This document shows positions 28,518 through 37,921 of a stretch of DNA of 64,000 nucleotides, piece by piece. How positions within the stretch are numbered: position 1 is the stretch's first letter; every line of letters begins with the position of its first letter. The notes beneath the pieces were generated by a model. It was not told where the DNA came from. It ran no database searches and saw only the letters and a program-made list of their open reading frames with translations. Both the position numbers and the translations under genes were made by a program. Source of the DNA: Brucella cytisi. Lineage in GTDB: Bacteria; Pseudomonadota; Alphaproteobacteria; Rhizobiales; Rhizobiaceae. The stretch is taken from assembly GCA_012103075.1 (NCBI GenBank), contig JAAVLQ010000002.1, forward strand, positions 186,001 through 250,000. Reading direction: 5' to 3'.

Positions 28518-29753
28518 TCAGTCAGCTTTTTCTTCGGGTGCCGTACGCGTATCGATATCGACTACGACACTGAGGCCGGCACGAATCTTGCCCGATTCGA
28601 GTGCTTCCTTCGGGATCATGATGCGAACAGGAACGCGCTGCACGATCTTGGTGAAGTTGCCGGTCGCATTTTCCGGCGGCAGCAACGAGAACACTGCACC
28701 CGATGCCGGGGCGATGGACGCGACCTTGCCGTCGAATTTCGTGCCGTCGATTGCGTCGACATAGATATGCGCAGTTTCGCCGGTCCTGATCTTTGCGAGC
28801 TGCGTTTCCTTGAAGTTCGCATCGATATAAAGCTCATTGACCGGGACGAGTGCCGCGATCTTCTGGCCGGGCGAAACGAGATCGCCCTTCTTGCCTGCAA
28901 GATTGCCGATCACGCCGTCGAACGGCGCGCGCAGTGACGTGAAGGAAAGATCACGCGCGGCTTTATCGCGGGCAAGTTCCAGCGATTTCATCGTGCTGTC
29001 GGCTTCGTTATATTGAGCGTTGAGCACTTCGATATTGGCCTTGGCGGAAGCGATCTGCGCATCGCCGCCAGCGACCTTGGCGCGAGCCTGATCAAGCGAG
29101 GACTGCGCCGTATCCAGATCGGCCTGTGCGACAAACCGCGTTTCATGCAGCTTCTGCACGCGCGCAATCGTGTTCTGCGCATTGGTCAGGACAGCTGTCG
29201 CGGCCTGCTTGTCGGCATTGGCCTGCTGGAGCACAGCCTGTGCGGCATCGGTCTCCGCCTTGATGCGGATGAGCGTCTGCTTCTGGGTCGCCAGTTTGGC
29301 TTCTGCTTCGTCGAGTGCGATCTGGTAGTCGCCAGCATCAAGCTGGAAGATCACATCGCCAGCCTTGACCTGCTGGTTCGCGACCACCGGGATGTTTTCA
29401 ATATAGCCCGTCACCTTCGGTGCGATGGACGCAATATCGCCTTGCACATAAGCGTCGTCGGTTGAAACCATGAAACGTCCGACCGTCCACCAGTCATAGG
29501 CGAACCAGAGGCCGCCAGCGACCGCGACCGCCAGAATGCCGGGAAGAAGGACGCGTTTGCCAAAGCCCTTCTTCTTTGCGGGTTCTTTGGCAGTTTCCTT
29601 TGGGGCGGCTTCCTGCGGGTTCGGTACAGTATGGGGCTGCGATCTCTCGTTCAGAGGCGCCTCACTTGTCGCCGGCTGGGTTGCCGAGGCGAAGTTCTTA
29701 GCGTTGGGGAACGGATGAATATCGGCCTTATCAACGGACTTCGGGGCGGACAT
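28518..29753 (-). CDS. emrA: EmrA-type membrane fusion protein
   Basis: Intact adaptor of a tripartite efflux pump, 411 residues from ATG 29753 (MSAPKSVDKAD); GTG 29771 is an alternative start. A cytoplasmic Pro/Lys-rich tail precedes one transmembrane helix (RVLLPGILAVAVAGGLWFAY). The lipoyl half-motifs are VSTDDAYVQGDIASIAPKV and LRAPFDGVIGNL, and a long alpha-helical hairpin (coiled coil) lies between them. It links EmrB to an outer-membrane channel. It is divergent from the tetR gene across a 125-base region carrying two operator-like palindromes, so it is probably repressed by that regulator. Confidence 0.92.
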   Translation of the reverse strand: MSAPKSVDKADIHPFPNAKNFASATQPATSEAPLNERSQPHTVPNPQEAAPKETAKEPAKKKGFGKRVLLPGILAVAVAGGLWFAYDWWTVGRFMVSTDDAYVQGDIASIAPKVTGYIENIPVVANQQVKAGDVIFQLDAGDYQIALDEAEAKLATQKQTLIRIKAETDAAQAVLQQANADKQAATAVLTNAQNTIARVQKLHETRFVAQADLDTAQSSLDQARAKVAGGDAQIASAKANIEVLNAQYNEADSTMKSLELARDKAARDLSFTSLRAPFDGVIGNLAGKKGDLVSPGQKIAALVPVNELYIDANFKETQLAKIRTGETAHIYVDAIDGTKFDGKVASIAPASGAVFSLLPPENATGNFTKIVQRVPVRIMIPKEALESGKIRAGLSVVVDIDTRTAPEEKAD

Positions 29754-29782
29754 AGGGGAAACTTTCTGCACATCCTTCGGAT

Positions 29783-29800
29783 TGAACCGCTCGGTTCGAT
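29783..29800. promoter_or_regulatory. TetR-type operator O1 (GAACCG-CT-CGGTTC)
   Basis: Near-perfect palindrome TTGAACCGCTCGGTTCGA. It shares its half-sites with the second copy at 29841 and lies between the divergent emrA and tetR genes. It is adjacent to a TTGACA box at 29803 that could be the tetR -35 element. Confidence 0.75.
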
Positions 29801-29840
29801 GTTGACATAGATCAATAAGATGCGCATATCAAGAGGATAT

Positions 29841-29858
29841 CGAACCGCTTGGTTCGAA
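29841..29858. promoter_or_regulatory. TetR-type operator O2 (TCGAACC-GCTT-GGTTCGA)
   Basis: Palindrome TCGAACCGCTTGGTTCGA, 58 bases centre to centre from O1 and 22 bases before the ATG at 29880. Two like operators bracketing a divergent promoter are typical of autoregulated TetR repressors of efflux pumps. Confidence 0.75.
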
Positions 29859-29879
29859 AAAAGTTAAGAGTCTCGAAGA

Positions 29880-30653
29880 ATGAAACCTGATCGCAACACC
29901 AAAGGAACACTGAATACGATGATGCATGACCGGAACCGGCATGATGAAAAAGGTGTCGGCCGATCCGGAAAAAGCAAATCGTCCTGCTCCGAAACGGAAT
30001 GCGGTCGCACGCGGTTAGGTGCTGGTCAGGACCCTGCGAAACGCCGTCAAATCCTTGAAGGCGCTCAGGATGTGTTCCTGCGCATGGGGTTCGACGCAGC
30101 CAGCATGAACGACATCACGCGCGAGGCTGGTGTGTCGAAGGGAACGATCTACGTTTACTTCAACAGCAAGGAAGATCTGTTCGTCGCATTGTGCGAGCAT
30201 TATCGCGATACAATGTTTCGTGAACTGATCGAAAAACTCGACAAGGGTTTCAATTCTCGCAAGCAGTTGACCGATTTCGGGGTGGCACTGGTCACGTTGA
30301 TAACGTCGCCGACCGCAGTGCGCGCGCAGCGCATTGTTCTGGGTGTCAGTGAGCGCAAGCCCGAACTTGCAGCCCGCTTCTACGAGCGCGGACCGAAGCG
30401 CAGCCCGGTTCTTATGGCCGAATATCTCGACGGTATGATTAAGAATGGCGAACTGGAGCCTTTCGATCCTGAGAAAATGGCCTATCAGCTTTCTGATTTG
30501 TTCCTGTCCGGCCTCTATCGGCCGCGCTTGTTCGGCGTTTTGCCGGAGCCGCCATCGGCAGAAACGATTCGTACGAACGTTGAGCTCGCCATCGACTTTT
30601 TCTACCGTGCCTATGGGACAGAGCAGCGAAGTGTTCAAAATGAGAACAGTTGA
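29880..30653 (+). CDS. TetR family regulator of the efflux pump
   Basis: 257 residues from ATG 29880, with a long basic N-terminal arm of about 45 residues. ATG 29919 or 29922, after AAAGGAA, would give a more usual length. The HTH is at about 79-98 (NDITREAGVSKGTIYVYFNSKEDLF). The C-terminal ligand domain is of the TetR_C type seen in AcrR/BepR-like repressors. It is divergent from emrAB with two matching palindromes between them, so autoregulated repression of the pump is the likely role. Confidence 0.9.
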   Translation: MKPDRNTKGTLNTMMHDRNRHDEKGVGRSGKSKSSCSETECGRTRLGAGQDPAKRRQILEGAQDVFLRMGFDAASMNDITREAGVSKGTIYVYFNSKEDLFVALCEHYRDTMFRELIEKLDKGFNSRKQLTDFGVALVTLITSPTAVRAQRIVLGVSERKPELAARFYERGPKRSPVLMAEYLDGMIKNGELEPFDPEKMAYQLSDLFLSGLYRPRLFGVLPEPPSAETIRTNVELAIDFFYRAYGTEQRSVQNENS

Positions 30654-30894
30654 TTTTTACAAATCGATTTAGAGAATTTTATTTTTCGCTCCATCTATAA
30701 ATTTTGCTTGAGGGCCATAATTTGCGCACTGTTCTTGTGTGTAAAGGATCGCAATCTATTAATTGCGGGTTGCCAGAGACTACATTTTTATGTCACTTAT
30801 AAACGATTGAAAAGTTCTGGGGACACGATTCGTTGATATTCCAAGGACGGCAACAGAGTAACCCTCGGACTTGCGTACCAAGGATATTGTTAAA

Positions 30895-31674
30895 ATGACA
30901 CTCGATCTCATTCATTTTCCGAATTTCAAAAGACCTTCTTTGGAACGGCTTTCCAAAACGATTCCCTTTGCTCTTCTGACGCGAATTCGCGATGAGATTG
31001 GTTGCCGCCACATCATGCATACCTATCGTGGTCGCATGGGTGATTGCACGAAAACCACTTCTTCAGATCTGACGGTCGTGATGACCGTGCCGACCGCCCG
31101 ACTGCGCGTTACTCCACCAAGAATTACTTCGTCATTGATCCGATCTTTCAGGAAGATGCGCCTTATTTCCAGACTGATGCGAGCGGTATTGTTCGCGATC
31201 TTCAGGAGGATGCCAATGAGTGCCCGTCTATTGCTGAACTGCTACAGGACGCGGAGAAGCACGGGCTTGGCAATATCTTCATTGCTGTGTCAGCCCGCAG
31301 CCAGAAAGGTGCCGTGGGTTGCACCTTGTTCATGTTCGAGATGGGCCCCGACGAAGATCGCGAACAGTTTGTATCCAAGCTTCGCCCGCGCCTGCTGAGC
31401 CTGTCCGGGATTATTCATTCAGCCCCGTGCGGCTGCAAGGATGTTGCGACGGTTGCAAGCCTTTTGACCCCGCGTGAAGTCGATTGCCTGCGCTGGGCCG
31501 CGAACGGCAAGACGGACGGGGAGATTGCGGAAATCCTGAGCATCGCGCGCTGGACTGTCGTGACCTATCTCCAGAATGCGAAGATCGCTTAACTGTTCCA
31601 ACCGTACTTCGGCAGTCGCGACAGCGCTGTCGCTCGGCATCATTGAAATGCCGGAAGTTCACCATCTGGTGTAA
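30895..31674 (+). CDS. vjbR: VjbR-type LuxR quorum-sensing regulator (two frameshifts)
   Basis: Strongly resembles Brucella VjbR (about 259 residues), which controls virB and flagellar genes. The N-terminal autoinducer-binding domain reads [11 protein letters not shown] ... [11 protein letters not shown] ... [11 protein letters not shown] break near 31104 joins MTVPTARL to [15 protein letters not shown]. The LuxR HTH follows ([20 protein letters not shown] ... [17 protein letters not shown]). Near 31586 two bases appear missing; restoring them adds [20 protein letters not shown] and an end at 31674, total 260 residues. Start ATG 30895 follows AAGGAT. As written, the C-terminal recognition-helix end is truncated. 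Confidence 0.93.
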
Positions 31675-31700
31675 TTGCGATAGCCATACAAAATACCTGC

Positions 31701-31733
31701 AACACCGGGTGTTTCAAGCATCCGGTGTTTTTG
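31701..31733 (+). terminator. Intrinsic terminator after vjbR
   Basis: AACACCGG (31701-31708) pairs with CCGGTGTT (31722-31729), and the stem is followed by TTTTTG. It lies 27 bases after the vjbR stop and touches the end of the convergent gene, so it may also act leftward. Confidence 0.85.
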
Positions 31734-31734
31734 T

Positions 31735-32163
31735 TCAAGCCCGTTTTCTGAGCGGCAGGCGGGCGGCGTCGAATGCGTTGGCAAGCCTCGCCGTATTTTT
31801 GGCCGGGTCTTCGTCCGCATCTTCGAAGGCGATATGGTTCAGCTCTACTCCGGCAGTCTTGTCGGTCAGCGTCAGGCGGAAATAGGCATAGACGCCCTGA
31901 TTGCGGAATTCCATGTCGAGCACGATGGCAGGCGCTGAGTGCCAGTCGCAGAGATATTCGCCGCCATGGCCAAGTTCCAGCGTACCGGGAAAGAAATAAA
32001 GCTCGGTGGCTGAACTGACGATATCGGCGATATTGGCAAAAAGCTCGCAGCGTATGAAAGCAATGTAATCCGCCGGATCGACCAGACGAAGATCGGTTGC
32101 GACCTCGCGAAGGTTCTGGGCAATAATCGCTTCGCGCTCGTTCGAGAATTGCAGGCTCTTCAT
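31735..32163 (-). CDS. Conserved hypothetical protein between vjbR and flhB
   Basis: Intact 142-residue soluble protein with no signal peptide or membrane helix. FSNEREAIIAQNLREVATDL opens the protein; central strands such as ELYFFPGTLELGHGGEY and a C-terminal basic tail (LPLRKRA) can be seen. I recognise it only as a gene conserved at this position in Brucella flagellar loci. It is 67 bases downstream of flhB on the same strand and could be co-transcribed with the flhB-motA operon. It converges with vjbR. Confidence 0.75.
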   Translation of the reverse strand: MKSLQFSNEREAIIAQNLREVATDLRLVDPADYIAFIRCELFANIADIVSSATELYFFPGTLELGHGGEYLCDWHSAPAIVLDMEFRNQGVYAYFRLTLTDKTAGVELNHIAFEDADEDPAKNTARLANAFDAARLPLRKRA

Positions 32164-32230
32164 GGTTTCACCGCCGATCTGGGGAACAGGCTGTCACTGT
32201 TCTGAAATATATAAAAATCATGGCTATCCA

Positions 32231-33305
32231 TCAATGTATTGCGTGCCGTGCATTGATCACCCGGATAAGCTCGGCAACGGCCTTGTAGAATTCCGGTGCG
32301 ATCATCTGGTCGACATTGACCTGCTTATAGAGCGCACGCGCCAGCGGAATGTCCTCGAATATCGGGATGGAGTGCTGTACTGCTATTTCTCTGATCTTCA
32401 ATGCTATGAGATCCTGTCCCTTTGCGACGACAATCGGAGCGGCATCCTGATCGGGCTTGTAGCGCAGTGCTACTACGGAAAAATGAGTCGGATTTGCGAC
32501 GATCAGTGTTGCCGTCGGAACGGTGTTGATCATGCGGCGGCGCGCGCGGTCGCGGCCAAGCGAACGCAGACGCGATTTGACCAGCGGGTCGCCTTCCGAC
32601 TGCTTCAGCTCATCTTTCACTTCCTGTCGCGTCATACGCAGTTCCTGCCGCCAGTGAATACGTGACCATGCAAGATCGAAAGCCGCAATTGCGGTAATGG
32701 CCAGAACATTGGCGACGAGCAGGCGCACCATGTTCTCGCGTAGAAATTCCGGCAGGGCGCTCGGATCGGAAGCGACCGCATCTGTGAAAAGGCTGTTGCC
32801 GTTGAAGAAGACGACAAACACGATGACACTTGCAGCCAGAAATTTGGCGAGAGATTTGAGAAACTCGACCTGACCGGCGCGCCCGAAAATTCGCTGCCAG
32901 CCCTTGAGCGGGGATATGCGGGACGCTTGCGGGCGGATGCGTTCGCCAACGAAGCGCGGCGCATTCTGGAATGCCGAGGCTGCAATACCGGCAAGCGGAA
33001 TGATGATGAACACCGGCACCAAGGCTGCACCGACCGCCAGCGCCAGCACGCCAAACAGGCGGCTTGCATCTTCCGCGCTGTTGAGGAGCCAGTCTTCGGG
33101 GCGGTCGATCAACTCGCGCAGGAAGACGGCAAGCTTGGTGGTGGCAGGCCCTGCGACAAAGATCGCGATAATCAGAAAGGAAGCGATACCCGCGAGAATC
33201 GGCGTTTCGCGGGAGAAGGGCATATTGCCCTTTTTCCAAGGCGTCGCGGATCTTCTGCTCGGTGGCTTCTTCTGTTTTGCTTTCCTTGTCAGCATCATCT
33301 GCCAT
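32231..33305 (-). CDS. flhB: Flagellar export gate protein FlhB (one frameshift near 33230)
   Basis: Component of the flagellar type III export gate controlling the hook-to-filament switch. MADDADKESKTEEATEQKIR is the usual N-terminus and four membrane helices follow. The autocleavage motif NPTH is in VANPTHFSVVALRY. The first 26 residues are in one frame; the rest follows a GAAAAAGGG run near 33230 where one base too many appears. After correction it is about 357 residues, normal for FlhB. It is the distal gene of the leftward motA-fliM-orf-fliN-fliG-flhB operon, 13 bases after fliG. Confidence 0.93.
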
Positions 33306-33318
33306 GGGTCACACGAAA

Positions 33319-34373
33319 TCAGGACGAAGCTTCGCTTGCGTCGAGGGTGATGATACCGCGCTCGGAAAGATCGATGGCGATACGGGCTATCGTGCGGCGC
33401 GCATCGGCGATGTTCTGCGCGGTTATGTTGCCCTGCTCGGCGCCAAGCTCGGTTTCCACCATGCGGCGACCGCGAGTCGAGAGCGACGAGAGAACGAGTT
33501 CCTGAAGCCTTGTGTCGGCTCCGCGCAATGCGGTGGCGATCTGTTCCGTCTGCACTTCATCGAAGAGCAGAAGGCGCGCGCGCTGCGACAGACGCTCAAT
33601 GTCTTCGAAGGTGAAGAGCTTGGCTTTGATACGATTGAGATCGTCGCGATTGAGATCCTCCGGGCTCGCCATCAGTTCTTCCATCTCGCTTCTGTCGAGT
33701 TGGTTGAAGATGTTGGCGATCTGGCCGTGATGAGCTTTGACCGGACCGGAATCGCTACGACCGAGAAGGTCGCGCCGCAGTACGTCTTCGAGAAGTTCGG
33801 CAGCCGCCGGTGCCACATTGCCAATATGGAGCGAGCGCTGCACGACGGCATTGCGCAGCTGAGGTGGCAGGACGACGAACAGCCGCGCTGCAAGGTCGGA
33901 TGGCAGCTTCGACACGATATAGGCGATGATCTGCGGATGCTGGTCCGTCAGATATGCCTGCAGGCTTTCCACCGGCAAGCGCCCAAGCTGCACCCAGACC
34001 GATTCCTGAACGAGCTGTGGCTGGACGCGGTCTTCGAGAACCGCATCGACTTCTTCCTGCGGCAGAGCCTCCCGCAACAGGCCTTCAAACCGCTGGGCGG
34101 CTTCTGAAACCGGCGCGCCTTCGGCAAAGGAATCCTCGAACTGCTTGACGAGCTGCTCGAAATCGAGCGGAGAAATTGGTTCCAGCGTACGGGCATGACC
34201 GGCAAGCTTGCGCAGGTCCTCGGCATTGAAATGCTTCAGAAGACGTGCGGCAGCAGGGCGCCCGATAGCAACGAGGACCGCTGCAGCTTTTGCGGGCCGG
34301 TCAGTGTATCGATCAAGCCGGTAGCGCCACCTTCAATATCTTCCGCGAGGGCTTGCTGTTCATGGTCGGCCAT
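33319..34373 (-). CDS. fliG: Flagellar motor switch protein FliG (one frameshift near 34287)
   Basis: C-ring protein that interacts with MotA to generate torque. ATG 34373 (MADHEQQALAED), with GTG 34379 an alternative. TGPQKL should read TGPAKAAAVLVAIG, the usual FliG N-terminal motif, if the CCC near 34288 has four bases. The middle and C-terminal domains are intact: LTDQHPQIIAYIVS contains the HPQ loop, and the torque helix FTFEDIERLSQRARLLLFDE follows. After correction it has 351 residues. It is downstream of fliN in the same operon. Confidence 0.93.
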
Positions 34374-34384
34374 GGTCACGTCCG

Positions 34385-34732
34385 TTATTTGCCGATGATT
34401 TCGGTGAGGCTGACACCGAAACGCGAGGAGTCGTCTTCAAGGACGATAACTTCGCCACGGGCGATGACGCGGCCATTGACCACGATATCGACCGGATCGC
34501 CGATCTGCTTGTCGAGGGTGATGACCGCACCGCGACCGAGCTTCATCAGATTGGCAACCGGCATGGTCGTACCGCCAAGAACAACCTGAACATCCACGGG
34601 AATGCCCATGATGAGTTCGAGATTGGGCTTGGATGGGCCTTTCTGCGTGCCGCGCGGCTTTTCCTCGCGCAGTTCTTCAATGGCTTCGTCCAGTTCCTGC
34701 TGCATGTTCTTGTCCTTGTTGTGAGCGCTCAT
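34385..34732 (-). CDS. fliN: Flagellar motor switch protein FliN
   Basis: Intact 115-residue C-ring subunit. The C-terminal SpoA domain ([20 protein letters not shown] ... [19 protein letters not shown]) is complete, and an acidic N-terminal helix precedes it ([12 protein letters not shown]). It forms part of the switch with FliM and FliG and binds the export apparatus. Its start overlaps the end of the upstream coiled-coil gene by four bases, indicating coupling. Confidence 0.95.
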   Translation of the reverse strand: MSAHNKDKNMQQELDEAIEELREEKPRGTQKGPSKPNLELIMGIPVDVQVVLGGTTMPVANLMKLGRGAVITLDKQIGDPVDIVVNGRVIARGEVIVLEDDSSRFGVSLTEIIGK

Positions 34733-35190
34733 GCCTGCCCCGCAAGTTCGACGTTGGCTTTACGAACTGCGCGACGCACGAAAACCGGCAGCGCGTTCTT
34801 TTCCTTCGGGACTGATTGTTCGGTGGCAGTGGCGATCTTGTCTTCGGTGCGTTGCGAGCTGTCGGCGACGTTGCGCGCATGGCGGATATCGCGGGTCAGG
34901 GCCTTGCGCAGCCGGTTCAGTTCCTCGATTGCCTCTTCCATTTCGCGGCGCACGCGCTGCGTTTCGGCAAGGCGGGCTTCAAGTTTGTTGTTTTCGTCCG
35001 TCAGATCAGTGCGTTCGCTCTGGATTGCCTTGACGGCGCGCTCCAAACCGTTGGAGGCGGCTGCAACGCGCAGCGCCAGCAGCTTGCCAAGCTTGATTGT
35101 CTCATTGGCTTTGCGGCCAACCACGATGAGCGCGGCGAGCGACGTAAGAGCCATCAATGTGGAAAGCACGTTAGCCAGCAACAAGCTCAT
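34729..35190 (-). CDS. Membrane-anchored coiled-coil protein between fliM and fliN, unknown
   Basis: 153 residues from ATG 35190, which lies inside the 3' end of fliM (20-base overlap). There is one N-terminal membrane helix ([20 protein letters not shown]). A long charged helix with heptad-like spacing follows ([20 protein letters not shown] and onward), then a basic tail. I recall a hypothetical gene at this position in Brucella; it has no known name to me. The tight overlaps with fliM and fliN argue for a role in C-ring assembly or motor positioning, but this is inference. Confidence 0.8.
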   Translation of the reverse strand: MSLLLANVLSTLMALTSLAALIVVGRKANETIKLGKLLALRVAAASNGLERAVKAIQSERTDLTDENNKLEARLAETQRVRREMEEAIEELNRLRKALTRDIRHARNVADSSQRTEDKIATATEQSVPKEKNALPVFVRRAVRKANVELAGQA

Positions 35191-36109
35191 CGATGAAATC
35201 CTCTTCCTGATTGACAGGGTCGCCGACCTTGACTGTGAAATGAATGCCCGATTTGCCGAGCGTGCACTTGAAAAGCTGCTGGTCACCGGCGCGCAGGCGT
35301 ACCTGCTCCATGGCATCGGCGGGCAGTTTCAGAACCTGACCGATTTCCAGCATCGACAATGCGTCCAGTGTCATCGATCCCCGCTGGATGAAAGCTTCGA
35401 GTTCGATGCGCGCACGGCTGACTTCCTGCCGCATCTTCTTCGCCCAACTCGGATCGGCCTGATTCATCGGGCGGCGCAGAAAGGCTGCCACGGCATCCTG
35501 CATCGGCTTGTGTGTGCTGCGCGGCAGAAGCAGATGAACCTGCCCGTTTTTGCCTGCGGCATTAACATCGATACGGCAGGCGAAAAGGCGCGAGCGCTCG
35601 AAATTCTCGCGGTCGAATTCGGCCGTGTCGGTGCATTCACCGGCGGCAAATAGCGCCTGTCCGTTTCCGACAAAGACCTGATCAAGAGAACTGGCGAGAT
35701 GACCGGCAAGAAGAGCGGAAATCTTCTGTTCCAGCATGCCGAAAGGCCGGTCCTCATCGACAGAGCCGACATTGCCCTGTGCGCCATACATGGCTTCGAT
35801 CACGGTGAAAACGAGCGTCGCATCGGCGGTGAGATAAAGTGTGCAGCCCCAACGCTCGGCCTTCAAAGGTGCGATGATCGCCGCCTTGTCGAGAATATCG
35901 GCAAACGCAGCATCGTCAGTGCTTTCCACTTGGCCTGCCTCAACGTCGAATGCGGCAGAGCAGCCATGTTTCAGCCGGTCACAGAAATGCGTCGAGGCAT
36001 CCTTGAACACATGGCCAAGCGATTTCAGGTCGTCGCCCGAAAGGCCTGCTGCACGCAGCAGGTTCTCGGCCAGAACATCGTTTTTGCGGTTTTGCCCCAA
36101 GGTGGTCAT
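35171..36109 (-). CDS. fliM: Flagellar motor switch protein FliM
   Basis: Intact 312-residue switch protein. A shortened N-terminus (MTTLGQNRKNDVLAENLL) lacks an obvious EIDALLN CheY-binding peptide. The middle CheC-like domain follows, and the C-terminal SpoA domain (GSMTLDALSMLEIGQVLKLP) is complete. Its start is directly adjacent to the motA stop. This divergent form of FliM is usual in Rhizobiales. The lack of chemotaxis genes in the window is consistent with CheY being encoded elsewhere or absent. Confidence 0.9.
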   Translation of the reverse strand: MTTLGQNRKNDVLAENLLRAAGLSGDDLKSLGHVFKDASTHFCDRLKHGCSAAFDVEAGQVESTDDAAFADILDKAAIIAPLKAERWGCTLYLTADATLVFTVIEAMYGAQGNVGSVDEDRPFGMLEQKISALLAGHLASSLDQVFVGNGQALFAAGECTDTAEFDRENFERSRLFACRIDVNAAGKNGQVHLLLPRSTHKPMQDAVAAFLRRPMNQADPSWAKKMRQEVSRARIELEAFIQRGSMTLDALSMLEIGQVLKLPADAMEQVRLRAGDQQLFKCTLGKSGIHFTVKVGDPVNQEEDFIDELVAG

Positions 36110-36110
36110 C

Positions 36111-37013
36111 TTACGCTGCCTGCTGGGTCGGCGCGCTTGCCATGGTTTCCTGCTCGACCACATCGATGGTCGGGCGATCATAGGCAGAGATGGTCTTGCG
36201 GCCATATTCCACAGCGATCTGCGGCAGGGAGCCATTCATATAAGCGAGAAGTGTCTGCTTCACGACGATGTAGAGGCGATTGTTCTTTTCGCGGGTCGAT
36301 TTGATCTTGGCTGCGATCGGGCCGACGACGCCGTAAGAGAAGAAGATACCGGCAAAGGTACCGACAAGCGCGGCGCCGATCAGATGGCCCAGCACTTCCG
36401 GCGATTGATCAAGTGCGCCCATGGCCTTGATGACGCCGAGAACGGCGGCAACGATGCCGAGTGCGGGCAGGGCTTCGGAAATGCTGACCATGGCGTGATA
36501 GGGCTTGAGCTTGTCGCGGGCGATGGTGTGGATTTCTTCGTCCATCAGTGCCTCGATTTCATGCGAGCGCACATTGCCCACGATGATGAGGCGGCAATAG
36601 TCGCAGATGAAATGGGTGAGGTCTTCTTTCTTCAATACGCTCGGATAGGCCTGAAAAATCGATGATTCCTTTGGGTTGTCGATGTGGACTTCCACTTCGT
36701 TGCGCGACTTGGCGCGCAGCTCGCGCATCAGGCTGTAGAGCACGCCCAGAACGTCGAGATAGTCGCGCTGCTTGGGAACCGCGTTGCTGAATGCTTCCAT
36801 GCAGGCGCGGCCCGTGTCTTTCACGAGTGAAAAAGGGTTGGCGATGAAGAAGGTCCCGAGCGCGGCACCCAGAATGATGACGAATTCCCGGGGCTGGATG
36901 AGCACGCTGACATGTCCGCCCATGGCGATAAAGCCGCCCAGCATACAGCCCAGTGTGATGACAAGACCGACAATAATGCCCAAAGCTCGAGACCCGCGTA
37001 CAAGTTCGTTCAT
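36111..37013 (-). CDS. motA: Flagellar motor stator protein MotA
   Basis: Intact 300-residue proton-channel subunit with four membrane helices. [19 protein letters not shown] is TM1, and the large cytoplasmic loop contains [20 protein letters not shown]. The conserved prolines are in [16 protein letters not shown] (TM3). It is the first gene of the leftward flagellar operon, divergent from the DUF1217 gene across a 109-base promoter region. It partners with MotB, encoded far away in this window (about 50.9 kb). Confidence 0.95.
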   Translation of the reverse strand: MNELVRGSRALGIIVGLVITLGCMLGGFIAMGGHVSVLIQPREFVIILGAALGTFFIANPFSLVKDTGRACMEAFSNAVPKQRDYLDVLGVLYSLMRELRAKSRNEVEVHIDNPKESSIFQAYPSVLKKEDLTHFICDYCRLIIVGNVRSHEIEALMDEEIHTIARDKLKPYHAMVSISEALPALGIVAAVLGVIKAMGALDQSPEVLGHLIGAALVGTFAGIFFSYGVVGPIAAKIKSTREKNNRLYIVVKQTLLAYMNGSLPQIAVEYGRKTISAYDRPTIDVVEQETMASAPTQQAA

Positions 37014-37122
37014 TGCACCTTATGGATCGCGGCTTGCGCGAAGCTTGCCAACTGGCGCGGGCGGAAGCCAGCTTCGGACAAGCTTGGTCTTTCATAAAGG
37101 ATTGAAATACCGGAAGGGGGTC
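37014..37122. promoter_or_regulatory. Divergent promoter region motA / DUF1217-flgF operon
   Basis: 109 bases between two outward-reading flagellar operons. A strong ribosome-binding site GGAAGGGGGT (37112-37120) belongs to the rightward gene. No -35/-10 pair was assigned. Confidence 0.5.
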
Positions 37123-37918
37123 ATGCGCATGGTCGATACGATGACAAGCTATCGCCTGATCGCGGCGGATATGGCGCGGTCGTTGCAGCGTGTTTCGAAG
37201 GAACCGATGGTGGAGCGGGAAACCGCCTACTACAAGGAAAATATCGGCAAGGTGAAATCCATCGATGATTTCATGGCCGATAGCCGCCTTTATAATTACG
37301 CGATGAAGGCGTTCGGTCTGGAAGACATGGCCTTCGCCAAGGCGTTTGTTCGCAAGATATTGACCGAGGGCGTCACGAGCGATGATGCCATGGCGAACAA
37401 GCTGACCGACAAGCGCTACAGGGAATTTGCGACCGTCTTCGATTTCGCAGGCAAGGGCGCCGGGGCCACGCAGAGCGCGGTTGCCCAACAAGGTGTCGTG
37501 GATAAATATCTTCGCCAGACGCTGGAAACTGAAGCCGGAAGCCAAAATGAAGGCGTGCGGCTGGCACTTTATTTTGCACGCAAGGCGCCGACGATCACCA
37601 ATGCCTATGAAATCCTTGGCGACAGAGCACTGGTGTCGATGATCCAGACGACCTTCGGCTGGCCATCCAATATATCCAACGCTGATATCGACAAACAGGC
37701 GAAGATGATCGAGGACAAGATCGACTTCACCAAGATGTCCGATCCCGATTACGTGTCGAAGTTGATTTCGCGCTTCACCGCCATGTATGAGATGAACAAC
37801 CCGACGGCGAGCAGCCCGGCGTCGATTGCGTCCCCTGCTTCTGGGCGGAACCTCGTCTGTCGGTATTTCGATGGATATTCTCAGCACCTTGCAGAATTTC
37901 AAGCCGGGCGGGCGTTAG
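37123..37918 (+). CDS. DUF1217 family flagellar protein (one frameshift near 37832)
   Basis: About 264 residues after repair. DUF1217 proteins are found in alphaproteobacterial flagellar operons, usually next to flgF, and their role is poorly known. Visible are SYRLIAADMARSLQRVSKEP, VSKEPMVERETAYYKENIGK and FYFARK-like repeats (LALYFARKAPTITNAYEIL). The frame breaks in CCCC near 37831-37834. With one fewer C the C-terminus is LLLGGTSSVGISMDILSTL and the stop is at 37918, just before flgF (37922). ATG 37123 has a strong ribosome-binding site. Confidence 0.82.
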
Positions 37919-37921
37919 GCG

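Noticed and set aside
36772..37122. An N-terminal extension of the DUF1217 gene across motA.
   Set aside because: The extension is antisense to motA, and the strong ribosome-binding site at 37112-37120 fixes the start at 37123.
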